A stretch of DNA of 52,950 nt, taken from positions 57,431 through 110,380 of the forward strand of contig DEFD01000007.1 in assembly GCA_002350615.1 (NCBI GenBank), given 5' to 3'. Both the position numbers and the translations under genes were made by a program. The notes beneath the pieces are model-generated. The model was given only the letters and a program-made list of their open reading frames with translations. It had not been told where the DNA came from and searched no databases. The DNA comes from Bacteroidales bacterium UBA2861. GTDB taxonomy: Bacteria > Bacteroidota > Bacteroidia > Bacteroidales > UBA932. Below, piece by piece: positions 17,207 to 24,009 of the stretch (position 1 is its first letter; the number at the start of each line of letters is the position of its first letter).

Positions 17207-17356
17207 GGACTTGGTCCCGAATTTCCAGGTACAAGAATATTTGACTGTACCATCTCAAACTCGCGGAATAGCGCGTTTTAATCATTGAACTATTCTAGAA
17301 TAGTGCGTTTTAAAAATTTGTTTTCTGTAAAATAGTGCGTTATGAAGAAAAATCCG
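17207..17356 (+). promoter_or_regulatory. Regulatory region with three 32-bp-phased direct repeats
   Basis: A 14-bp motif AATAG(C/T)GCGTTxTx occurs at 17267-17280, 17299-17312 and 17331-17344, exactly 32 bp apart, close to three DNA turns. The middle copy overlaps a perfect 14-bp palindrome, CTATTCTAGAATAG (17290-17303). The third copy covers the place where a -33 element would be for the TACCTTTG at 17357. This suggests binding of an oligomeric regulator on one DNA face. Confidence 0.55.
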
Positions 17357-17364
17357 TACCTTTG
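17357..17364 (+). promoter_or_regulatory. -7 element of the ATPase gene
   Basis: TACCTTTG lies 22 bp before the ATG at 17387. There is no -33 TTTG at the right spacing; repeat copy 3 occupies that position. Confidence 0.6.
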
Positions 17365-17386
17365 AAACAGTAAAATATCGGTAAAA

Positions 17387-18688
17387 ATGAAAAAGAAAAA
17401 GGAAATCAGGCTGATAGACAAGAAGGTGCTGGAGTATGTACTCACTGAGCAGCAGGAAGAACTGGAGCTCAGGGCCGAAGAGGAACTCTGCCACCGCAAG
17501 GAAGAGAAGAGGGTGGACCTGAAGAGCACGCAGGCGCAGTGTGTTATAGGCGTCAGGCGAAGCGGCAAGTCGACGATGTGCTATCAGGCATTGCATGAAG
17601 CAGGCCTGAAGTATGCTTATGCCGACTTCGACGACGAACGTCTGGAGGGCATGGGCTCCGGCCAGCTGAACGATGTGCTGGAGGTGCTGTACAAGATCTA
17701 CGGCGATTTCAACTGCCTGTTCCTGGACGAGATACAGAACGTGGACGGCTGGCATCTGTTCGTGAACCGTATGCTGCGAAAGAAAATGAAGGTGGTTATT
17801 ACGGGGTCGAATGCGAAACTGCTGAGCGGCGAGCTGGCTACGCATCTGACTGGCAGAAACAAGGAGATTGCGCTATACCCGTTCTCCTTTATGGAATACT
17901 GCAAGATGAAAGGGGTGGACATGACGCGCAAGACAACCAAGGCGGAAGCGTTCCGCAGGGCTGCCTTTGACGAGTACATGAAGCAGGGCGGGTTCCCGGA
18001 GCTGCTATCTATGGAAGATGGCAGGGCGTACGTGAGCACACTGGTTGAAAACATCCTGAAGCGGGACATCGAGCAGCGCTACAAGATAGCCTACAAGGCC
18101 GCGTTTGAGAATATGGCACACCACCTGTTGAACGTGTCACCGACGATTGTGGTAATCAAGGACCTGGCGGAACTGTTCCACTTCAAGTCTGAACATACGG
18201 CCCGTAACTATGTTAACTATCTGCAGGAGGCATATATGCTGATCGGAGTGCAGAAGTACTCGCAGAAAAGCAGGGTGCGGTCGGTGCAGGAGAAGGTGTA
18301 TGCGGTGGACGTGGCGATGATGAGCGAGCGGGAAAACGCGTTTGCCGGGGATAATCTGGGGCACCGGCTGGAGACCATCGTGCTGGTTCACCTGATGCGC
18401 CACTGCAAGATGGAAGGACTGGACGTGTACTACATGAACGAGCGGAGCGGAGAATGTGATTTTGTGCTGTGCAAAGATAATAAGGTGCTGCAGGCGATAC
18501 AGGTATCATATGACATATCATCCCCGAAAACGCGGAAGCGTGAGATTAGAGGCATCTTGATGGCGGCAAAGACAAGCGGTTGCAAGAATCTTCTTTTGCT
18601 TACCGATCATGAATATGAGGAGATTGACGAGGAAGGATTCCACATCAAAGTACAGCCCGTCTATGACTGGAGCATAGAGCTTGGGTAA
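17387..18688 (+). CDS. AAA-type ATPase with C-terminal DUF4143-like nuclease-fold domain
   Basis: A 433-residue ATPase of the family common in gut Bacteroidetes and archaea. Walker A is GVRRSGKST (from residue 55), Walker B CLFLDEIQN, and the sensor strand VVITGSNAKLLSGELATHLTGR. A winged-helix-like middle is followed by a C-terminal half with D..QVS-type residues (SGECDFVLCKDNKVLQAIQVSYD) resembling a PD-(D/E)XK fold. It has a Lys-rich N terminus (MKKKKEIRLIDKK). The gene favours CTG and GTG more than its neighbours, which hints at transfer. It stands alone between tRNA-Val and tmRNA behind three phased repeats. The biological role of the family is not established. Confidence 0.88.
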   Translation: MKKKKEIRLIDKKVLEYVLTEQQEELELRAEEELCHRKEEKRVDLKSTQAQCVIGVRRSGKSTMCYQALHEAGLKYAYADFDDERLEGMGSGQLNDVLEVLYKIYGDFNCLFLDEIQNVDGWHLFVNRMLRKKMKVVITGSNAKLLSGELATHLTGRNKEIALYPFSFMEYCKMKGVDMTRKTTKAEAFRRAAFDEYMKQGGFPELLSMEDGRAYVSTLVENILKRDIEQRYKIAYKAAFENMAHHLLNVSPTIVVIKDLAELFHFKSEHTARNYVNYLQEAYMLIGVQKYSQKSRVRSVQEKVYAVDVAMMSERENAFAGDNLGHRLETIVLVHLMRHCKMEGLDVYYMNERSGECDFVLCKDNKVLQAIQVSYDISSPKTRKREIRGILMAAKTSGCKNLLLLTDHEYEEIDEEGFHIKVQPVYDWSIELG

Positions 18689-18803
18689 GTCCATCTGCCT
18701 TCCACAGGCCTTCCATTTATACAACTTGACATATAGCCCAGGAAAAAAGAAATAGTACTGCATTGACTTCGGAAAACAGCTTTATCGTGCCAACTTTCAC
18801 CTC
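18689..18803. other. Intergenic stretch with no recognised feature
   Basis: The bases between the ATPase stop and the tmRNA promoter contain no convincing ORF, RNA or clear terminator. Confidence 0.5.
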
Positions 18804-18834
18804 TTTGTCTTTAACAGAAAATTGATTATATTTG
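18804..18834 (+). promoter_or_regulatory. Promoter of tmRNA
   Basis: TTTG at 18804-18807, then 19 bp, then TATATTTG at 18827-18834: a textbook Bacteroidales promoter, ending 11 bp before the tmRNA 5' end. It is likely also the promoter of the downstream exopolysaccharide genes, as none is seen between them. Confidence 0.88.
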
Positions 18835-18845
18835 TGGGCTTTTTA

Positions 18846-19240
18846 GGGGATGTTTTGGTTTTGACAGCATCGATTCCGGAAAGTAAGCACGCCGGGCGCT
18901 CCGCGGGCCAGCCCGTTAATCTCGACTCACGAAAAATTAGCTGGCAACAGCAACTATGCACTCGCTGCTTAATCTGCCAAGCGGATTAGCTTAATCGGGG
19001 CGCCAAGGATGCGCTGCTGACGAGTATCCCTCCGGCTTTAGGCCGTCTATGTCCGGAATCAGGGGTATCATTCAAGACGGATGCACGCGGGGACTCCCTT
19101 AAACCGCGCCAAGACCCAGGGGATAAGTTGGTGTTCGCCCGCTTTCCGGCAGGCATCTTCCGACAAACAAAGGAAAGATAAGCGTGTAGAAAGCTTTTTG
19201 GTGCGTTGTTTGGACGGCGGTTCGAGTCCGCCCATCTCCA
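18846..19240 (+). ncRNA. ssrA: Transfer-messenger RNA (tmRNA)
   Basis: A one-piece 395-nt tmRNA that rescues stalled ribosomes. The tRNA-like ends pair (GGGGATG at 18846-18852 with CATCTCC at 19233-19239, discriminator A at 19240), with a T arm GGCGGTTCGAGTCCGCC. The tag frame begins at 18943 (GGC, two bases after TAG) and encodes GNSNYALAA before TAA at 18970-18972, giving AGNSNYALAA with the tRNA-borne Ala. CCA is not encoded. The YALAA end is the usual protease degron; the GNSN lead is the lineage-specific part. Confidence 0.95.
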
Positions 19241-19267
19241 CTGAAAAACAAAAGATTGATTTTTATT

Positions 19268-20056
19268 ATGCTGAAGAAGATCTACCTGTTGCTGGCGGCT
19301 GCTGCAGCCCTTTGTTCCTGTACAACCGCAAAGCAGATCCTTTATTTTCAGGACATCCAGGACCGCCAGCTCGGGCAGCTGACCAAGGAGTACGAGGCGA
19401 CCATCAAGAAAGACGACCGCCTCGCAATACTCGTGAGCGGCGCCGACAAGAGCGTCACCGCGCCATACAACCTTACCATCGCCGAGATCGGCCCCACCTC
19501 ATCCAACACCGAACCCGAGCGCAGCACCCTCAGCTATCTCGTGGACAGCGAAGGCAACATCGAGTTCCCCATCCTCGGCAAGATACATGTGGAAGGCATG
19601 ACCAGGAATCAGCTCGTGGAGTATCTCACCCAGGAAATCGGCAAGGACGTGAAGGACCCCATCGTGTACGTATCCTTCAAAAACTACAAGATTACCGTGA
19701 TGGGTGAAGTCAAGGCTCCTGGCACATATACTTTCGATTCGGAAAAGGTGAGCATCCTCCAGGCTCTCGGCCGCGCCGGGGACCTCGCCCTTACCGCCAA
19801 ACGTGACGGAATCATCCTTCTGCGGGAGATTGACGGCGTGCAGAAGCATTTCACCATCAATCTGAAGAACAGCGATATCCTTGAATCGCCCTATTTCTAC
19901 CTTCAGCAGAACGACGTCCTCTACGTGCCTGCAAGCTCGATGCGGATCGCTTCGGCGACTGCCGCGACCAACCTCTGGTCGGCTGCGCTTTCCGCTGTAA
20001 CTACCACAGTTTCAGTCGTTTCGCTCGCCATTGTAATAAAGAATCAGAATAAATAA
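19268..20056 (+). CDS. Polysaccharide export lipoprotein (Wza family)
   Basis: A 262-residue outer-membrane exporter component for capsular or exopolysaccharide. The start is placed at the ATG of MLKKIYLLLAAAAALCSC, which gives a clean lipoprotein signal (Cys 18); upstream in-frame codons at 19256 add only MIFI. A poly-export domain (IKKDDRLAILVSG...GNIEFPILGKIHVEGMTRNQL) is followed by an SLBB repeat (VTVMGEVKAPGTYTF-like, residues ~140-200) and a C-terminal hydrophobic helix. It begins 27 nt after the tmRNA 3' end with no promoter of its own visible, and precedes the autokinase by 8 nt. Confidence 0.9.
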   Translation: MLKKIYLLLAAAAALCSCTTAKQILYFQDIQDRQLGQLTKEYEATIKKDDRLAILVSGADKSVTAPYNLTIAEIGPTSSNTEPERSTLSYLVDSEGNIEFPILGKIHVEGMTRNQLVEYLTQEIGKDVKDPIVYVSFKNYKITVMGEVKAPGTYTFDSEKVSILQALGRAGDLALTAKRDGIILLREIDGVQKHFTINLKNSDILESPYFYLQQNDVLYVPASSMRIASATAATNLWSAALSAVTTTVSVVSLAIVIKNQNK

Positions 20057-20064
20057 TTTCCGAA

Positions 20065-22542
20065 ATGGATAACAATATCAACAATTCCGCCAATGCCGAG
20101 TATATCTCCTTCAGGGATATATTCGATTTTGTATGGCGCCTGAAATGGTGGATTGCAGCCAGTGCCATCTGCGCATTCTGCATCGCATTTTTCTATGTGC
20201 GTCTGCAGAATCCTGTGTATCAGCGCACTTCCTGGATCATGCTCAACCGTGACGACGGCTCCACCGGTGAACTTTCAGTCCTTACCCAGATGACGGGCTC
20301 CCGGGTCCGCAAGAAAATCGACAACGAACTCTTCATTCTCAAGAGCCCTTCTCTTATGAAGAAAGTCGTTGAAGAACTCGACCTTAATACCCGTTACTAC
20401 CAGCTTAAACTTCCCGTTGGAGACGGCAAGGCCGGCTTCCTGCGCAATATCATCCCCTTCAACAGGCAGGTTGAATTCTACAAGGACAACCCCATCGAAC
20501 TCAAGGTGATGGCGGATTCGCTGAGGCCCAAGTCACATATGCCGCAGCGGGTGTATGTAAAGTTTAAGAATATCGGAGAAGGGGAGAAGTTTGTCATCAA
20601 GGAGGCATTCATCGGCCCGGATGAACTCAAGCCCGCCGATACTCCTTACAATTACGGTGACACGCTGGTTATCGGCAATCTCAAGATAGTCATCAACAAA
20701 ACCGACATAGGAACCCTTACACCCAATGCCAAGTATATCTGCACATGGGTGAATGCATTCCGTATGGCCGAATATCTGGTGGGGAACATGTCCACCGAGG
20801 TCCAGGGAAATACCAAGACCTACTCCTATCTCAATTCCTGCGACGTGGTCATGGTGCGTATGCTTGACACGAAACCCCAGCGTGCCGACGACATACTCAA
20901 TACCCTCGTCATCCGCAACAACGAGGAATCCCGTCTGTACAGCAACCAGGCGAACATCAACACCATCAACTTTATCGACGAGCGCCTCGCGGAGATATCT
21001 TCTGAACTTGCCAACGCCGAAGAGAACGTAAAGGATTACCAGACTAAGAATACGGTCATCGACCTCAGTTCCCAGGCGAACCTGACGATATCTTCCGACA
21101 AGAAGTATCAGGAACAGCTCACCGAAGTTCAGGTCCAGAAGAGGATCCTTGCCATGATCGAGGACCAGCTCAAGTCCACGCCTGCCGGGGAGTACAAGGT
21201 TATTCCTTCCAATGTGGGAATCAGCGATGCCGGTCTGAACAGCGTCATCGCCCAGTATAACAACCTTGTTTCCGAGCGCAACCGTATGATCGCCAATTCA
21301 AGCGCCTCGAACCCCAGGGTGGTGAGCATGACATCTTCTCTGGAGGACAGTAAAAAGGCTATCGAAGTCAGCATCGTCAACCTCGCCAATGTTTACAGCA
21401 TCCGCGAGCGCGAGCTGCAGAAGAACATCAGGTCGAGTCAGACCAGGATGGAGAGCATGCCCAAGCAGCAGTATGAAATCCAGCAGCTTTCCCGCAAGCT
21501 TGAAATCATCGAGCCGCTTTATCTTATGCTCCAGCAGAAGAGGGAAGAGGCCCAGATTGCAGTTTATGAGCAGTCTGATACCTTCCGTATCATCGAGTCT
21601 TCCTTCGGCAGCCCTATTCCGGTGAGCCCCAAATCCGTGCAGATATATCTCATCGCCCTTATCCTCGGATGCTGCATCCCTCCCGCATTCGTCTGGATTC
21701 GCATGCATCTGCGCAGCAAGGTGGAGTCCAAGAAGGATGTGGAAGATGCGATCAAGGCTCCAATCATCGCCACCCTTCCCAGGAAGGCCGAGAATGACGG
21801 TTCCCTGATTGAAAAGGATGGCCGTGATACTTTCTGCGAAGCATTCAGGATGCTGCGTTCCAACCTGCAGTTCCTTCCCGACACCAAGGTTATCCAGGTT
21901 ACATCCTCGGTTCCCGGAGAAGGAAAGTCCTATGTCTCCGCGAATCTTGCCCTGTCCATTTCCCATACCGGGAAGAAGGTCCTTCTCATAGGCATGGACC
22001 TTCGCAAACCTACTCTCGGCAAGATTTTCTCCATGGTGCATCCCAACCAGAAGAATACGGTGGTGAGCTATCTTATCGGAAACAATCAGGATCTTGACAG
22101 CATGGTTGTCAATTCCGGCCTTTCAAGCCATCTGGACCTTATTTTCGCAGGCCCCGTGCCTCCGAACCCCACTGAACTTCTGGCAGGGGAGAAGGCGGCT
22201 GAAATAGTGGAGCATTTCCGTGCCCTCTACGATTTCATAATAATCGACAGTACCCCGTTCCTTCCGGTTTCCGACTCTCAGCTTGTCAATGCTCTGGTGG
22301 ATGCCACGCTGTACATCGTACGCGCCGATTACACCATGCTGAAACTGCTGCCCGAGGTTCAGGAAGCGGCCGTGGGTAAAGTCAAGAACCTCAATATCGT
22401 ACTCAACGACCTTAACCTTGCCGCCAACAAGTACAAGTACGGCTATGGATATGGTTACGGTTATGGTTATGGCTATGGCTACGGTTACGGTGCCAAAAAG
22501 GGCTATGGATATGGCTATGGCAACGACGAGGCCTCCAAGTAG
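20065..22542 (+). CDS. Polysaccharide co-polymerase / tyrosine autokinase (Wzc family) with Tyr-Gly tail
   Basis: An 825-residue inner-membrane protein controlling polysaccharide polymerisation and export. The N-terminal Wzz domain spans two membrane segments (~28-45 and ~530-550) with a long coiled-coil periplasmic region between. The cytoplasmic BY-kinase has Walker A SVPGEGKSY (~615), Walker A' LLIGMDLRKPTLG and Walker B DFIIIDSTPF. The C-terminal ~35 residues are an almost pure Tyr-Gly alternation, the autophosphorylation cluster, encoded by a TAYGGN microsatellite. No glycosyltransferases or Wzx/Wzy genes follow, so this is an orphan exporter-kinase pair serving a locus elsewhere. Confidence 0.93.
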   Translation: MDNNINNSANAEYISFRDIFDFVWRLKWWIAASAICAFCIAFFYVRLQNPVYQRTSWIMLNRDDGSTGELSVLTQMTGSRVRKKIDNELFILKSPSLMKKVVEELDLNTRYYQLKLPVGDGKAGFLRNIIPFNRQVEFYKDNPIELKVMADSLRPKSHMPQRVYVKFKNIGEGEKFVIKEAFIGPDELKPADTPYNYGDTLVIGNLKIVINKTDIGTLTPNAKYICTWVNAFRMAEYLVGNMSTEVQGNTKTYSYLNSCDVVMVRMLDTKPQRADDILNTLVIRNNEESRLYSNQANINTINFIDERLAEISSELANAEENVKDYQTKNTVIDLSSQANLTISSDKKYQEQLTEVQVQKRILAMIEDQLKSTPAGEYKVIPSNVGISDAGLNSVIAQYNNLVSERNRMIANSSASNPRVVSMTSSLEDSKKAIEVSIVNLANVYSIRERELQKNIRSSQTRMESMPKQQYEIQQLSRKLEIIEPLYLMLQQKREEAQIAVYEQSDTFRIIESSFGSPIPVSPKSVQIYLIALILGCCIPPAFVWIRMHLRSKVESKKDVEDAIKAPIIATLPRKAENDGSLIEKDGRDTFCEAFRMLRSNLQFLPDTKVIQVTSSVPGEGKSYVSANLALSISHTGKKVLLIGMDLRKPTLGKIFSMVHPNQKNTVVSYLIGNNQDLDSMVVNSGLSSHLDLIFAGPVPPNPTELLAGEKAAEIVEHFRALYDFIIIDSTPFLPVSDSQLVNALVDATLYIVRADYTMLKLLPEVQEAAVGKVKNLNIVLNDLNLAANKYKYGYGYGYGYGYGYGYGYGAKKGYGYGYGNDEASK

Positions 22543-22561
22543 TCTTGACACATAGAAAAAG

Positions 22562-22591
22562 AAAAAGTCCCGTGAGAGCGGGACTTTTTTT
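22562..22591. terminator. Terminator between the autokinase gene and tRNA-Ser
   Basis: A perfect GC-centred stem AAGTCCCG/CGGGACTT extended by A-T pairs, loop TGAGAG, followed by seven T. The A run on the other side also suits the convergent tRNA-Ser transcript. Confidence 0.9.
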
Positions 22592-22592
22592 G

Positions 22593-22680
22593 CGGAAAGA
22601 CTGGGATTCGAACCCAGGAGCCGCTTTGGGCGGCCACGCGCTTTCCAGACGCGCCTCTTCAGCCACTCGAGCATCTTTCC
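22593..22680 (-). tRNA. tRNA-Ser (anticodon GGA)
   Basis: An 88-nt class II tRNA on the minus strand. Acceptor arms pair perfectly (GGAAAGA with TCTTTCC), discriminator G, anticodon loop CTGGAAA giving GGA, and a long variable arm (GGCCGCCCAAAGCGGCTC region). CCA is not encoded. Confidence 0.95.
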
Positions 22681-22691
22681 AATCGGGACTG

Positions 22692-22699
22692 CAAATATA
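22692..22699 (-). promoter_or_regulatory. -7 element of tRNA-Ser
   Basis: TATATTTG on the minus strand, 11 bp upstream of the tRNA 5' end. Confidence 0.75.
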
Positions 22700-22716
22700 G
22701 TAATATTTTCAAAAAG

Positions 22717-22740
22717 AAAAAGCCCCCGAAGGAGCTTTTT
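22717..22740 (-). terminator. Terminator of the holA-hpf operon
   Basis: A 10-bp stem with one mismatch and a TTCG tetraloop on the minus strand, 23 bp after the hpf stop and followed by T-rich sequence. Confidence 0.8.
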
Positions 22741-22763
22741 CATAAGATTATGCGGGAAGTCGC

Positions 22764-23060
22764 TTATTTGTCGAACTTCTTCTCTTTCGTTCTTGTGAGT
22801 TTCTCTTTCATTGCATCGACGCAGTCGGTGATTGCCTGCTCGAAGCTGTCGGCATTGCGCTCGATGATGAGGTCCTCTCCGGGAACGTGGATCTGGATTT
22901 TGGCCTGTTTGTTCTCGGGTTCGTGAAGCAGGGACAGCGTTACCTCTGCGACTTCAGCTCCGCCTTTGAAGAACTTGTCCAGTTTGCTCACCTTTTTCTC
23001 GACATAGGCGACCAGTTTCTGGTCGGCGTCGAATTTTAGAGTCTTAAGAGTGATCTCCAT
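22764..23060 (-). CDS. hpf: Ribosome hibernation-promoting factor (short HPF/RaiA type)
   Basis: A 98-residue protein that binds the 30S decoding centre and promotes inactive ribosomes in stationary phase. It has the S30AE fold signature (MEITLKTLKFDADQKLVAYVEKKVSKLDKFF; KAKIQIHVPGEDLIIERNADSFEQAITDCVDAMKEKL) and no C-terminal dimerisation domain, so it is the short form. The frame extends to 23156, but the ATG at 23060 follows a full GGAGG Shine-Dalgarno (23066-23070), rare in this genome, and gives the normal length. It overlaps the recombinase gene by 17 nt and is last in its operon. Confidence 0.92.
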   Translation of the reverse strand: MEITLKTLKFDADQKLVAYVEKKVSKLDKFFKGGAEVAEVTLSLLHEPENKQAKIQIHVPGEDLIIERNADSFEQAITDCVDAMKEKLTRTKEKKFDK

Positions 23061-24009
23061 TGTTACCTCCGTTTTTACTTGCCCTTGGGTGGGCGTGTTG
23101 ATATACATTTTTGAGCCTTTCCACAGTCGCATGCGTGTAAACCTGGGTTGCTGCAAGGGAAGAGTGGCCGAGAAGCTCCTTTATAGAATTAAGGTCCGTT
23201 CCGTTTTCGAGAAGTCCGCTTGCCAGCGTATGCCTCAAGGCGTGCGGTGACTTCCTTCCGACTATTCCTTCGGAGTTCCCGAGTTCTTCCTTTACAGCCC
23301 GGTCCACGAATACAGGGTATAGGCGGCGCCCTGAAAGCGTGCGCAGGAGGGGAGTGCTACCGTCCCTGTCCGCACCCAGCATGTGGTCGGCTGCTTTCAA
23401 ATATAACAATATTTCTTCACATAGTGATGGTACCATGGGGATAATTCTCATTTTATCCCCTTTGCCCAATACGGACATTTCCCTGCGTGCGAAATTTACA
23501 TAGCTGCAATTCAGCGAGATAAGTTCGCTTCTGCGGAGCCCGCTGTCGGCAAGTATGGAGATTATCAGCCTGCGAAGCCGGCGGGAATACAGTTCCCGGG
23601 CGGTGGGATCGGAAGGCGGGAGTGCGAGCAAAAGCTCGAGGGCATCCTGCGAGCAGTTGTGGGAACTGTCCTCGAAGTATCTCTCCATGGCGTCTTCCCT
23701 GTAGTACACCGGGAGGCGTTTTTCTACCTTGGGCTTCGGAACAAGCCGAACCGGATTGCTGTCCAGGACACCTTCCTTTACAAGGAACTTGCAGTATCCG
23801 GAAAGGATGCTCATGTGCAGGTTGGCGGTTCGCGGTCCCAGTTTCTCATCGTCCAGGATATGGACTTCGTAGTTGCGGATCCCGGTCCGGTCCGGTTCCT
23901 TCCCTGCGTATGCGGCATACCGCTGGAGCACGTCCCTGTACAGTTCGACCGTGCGGGGAGAGTATCTGCGGACCTTCGCGATGTAATCTATGTAGGCGTC
24001 TATTTGCAC
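23044..24009 (-). CDS. Tyrosine recombinase (XerC/XerD-like)
   Basis: A 321-residue site-specific recombinase. The N-terminal SAM-like core-binding domain (MQIDAYIDYIAKVRRYSPRTVELYRDVL) is followed by a catalytic domain with all expected residues: Arg in DSGLRRSELISL, Lys in LGKGDKMRIIPM, H-x-x-R in PHALRHTLAS, His in LLGHSSLAATQVYTH, and the nucleophile Tyr in the same motif. Its C-terminal NGGNNGDHS is encoded by the hpf Shine-Dalgarno and start region. Context is a housekeeping operon (cca upstream, overlapping by 10 nt; hpf downstream), so chromosome-dimer resolution is likelier than phage integration. Whether it is the XerC or XerD partner is unclear. Confidence 0.88.
   Translation of the reverse strand: MQIDAYIDYIAKVRRYSPRTVELYRDVLQRYAAYAGKEPDRTGIRNYEVHILDDEKLGPRTANLHMSILSGYCKFLVKEGVLDSNPVRLVPKPKVEKRLPVYYREDAMERYFEDSSHNCSQDALELLLALPPSDPTARELYSRRLRRLIISILADSGLRRSELISLNCSYVNFARREMSVLGKGDKMRIIPMVPSLCEEILLYLKAADHMLGADRDGSTPLLRTLSGRRLYPVFVDRAVKEELGNSEGIVGRKSPHALRHTLASGLLENGTDLNSIKELLGHSSLAATQVYTHATVERLKNVYQHAHPRASKNGGNNGDHS

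Noticed and set aside
17267..17344. Possible CRISPR array
   Set aside because: Only three imperfect 14-bp repeats with 18-bp gaps, no cas genes, and the place is a promoter region.
17387..18688. Defence-system ATPase
   Set aside because: A lone ATPase without any effector or neighbouring defence gene; family role is not established, so no defence call is justified.
19081..19707. 208-codon frame starting in tmRNA
   Set aside because: It overlaps the tmRNA 3' domain and the exporter gene in the wrong frame; its translation is Arg-rich.
22430..22540. Possible CRISPR or intergenic tandem repeat
   Set aside because: The repeat is in frame and encodes the Tyr-Gly tail of the autokinase.
23044..24009. 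Phage or island integrase at tRNA-Ser
   Set aside because: It sits in a housekeeping operon with cca, holA and hpf; no phage genes or direct-repeat attachment sites are seen.
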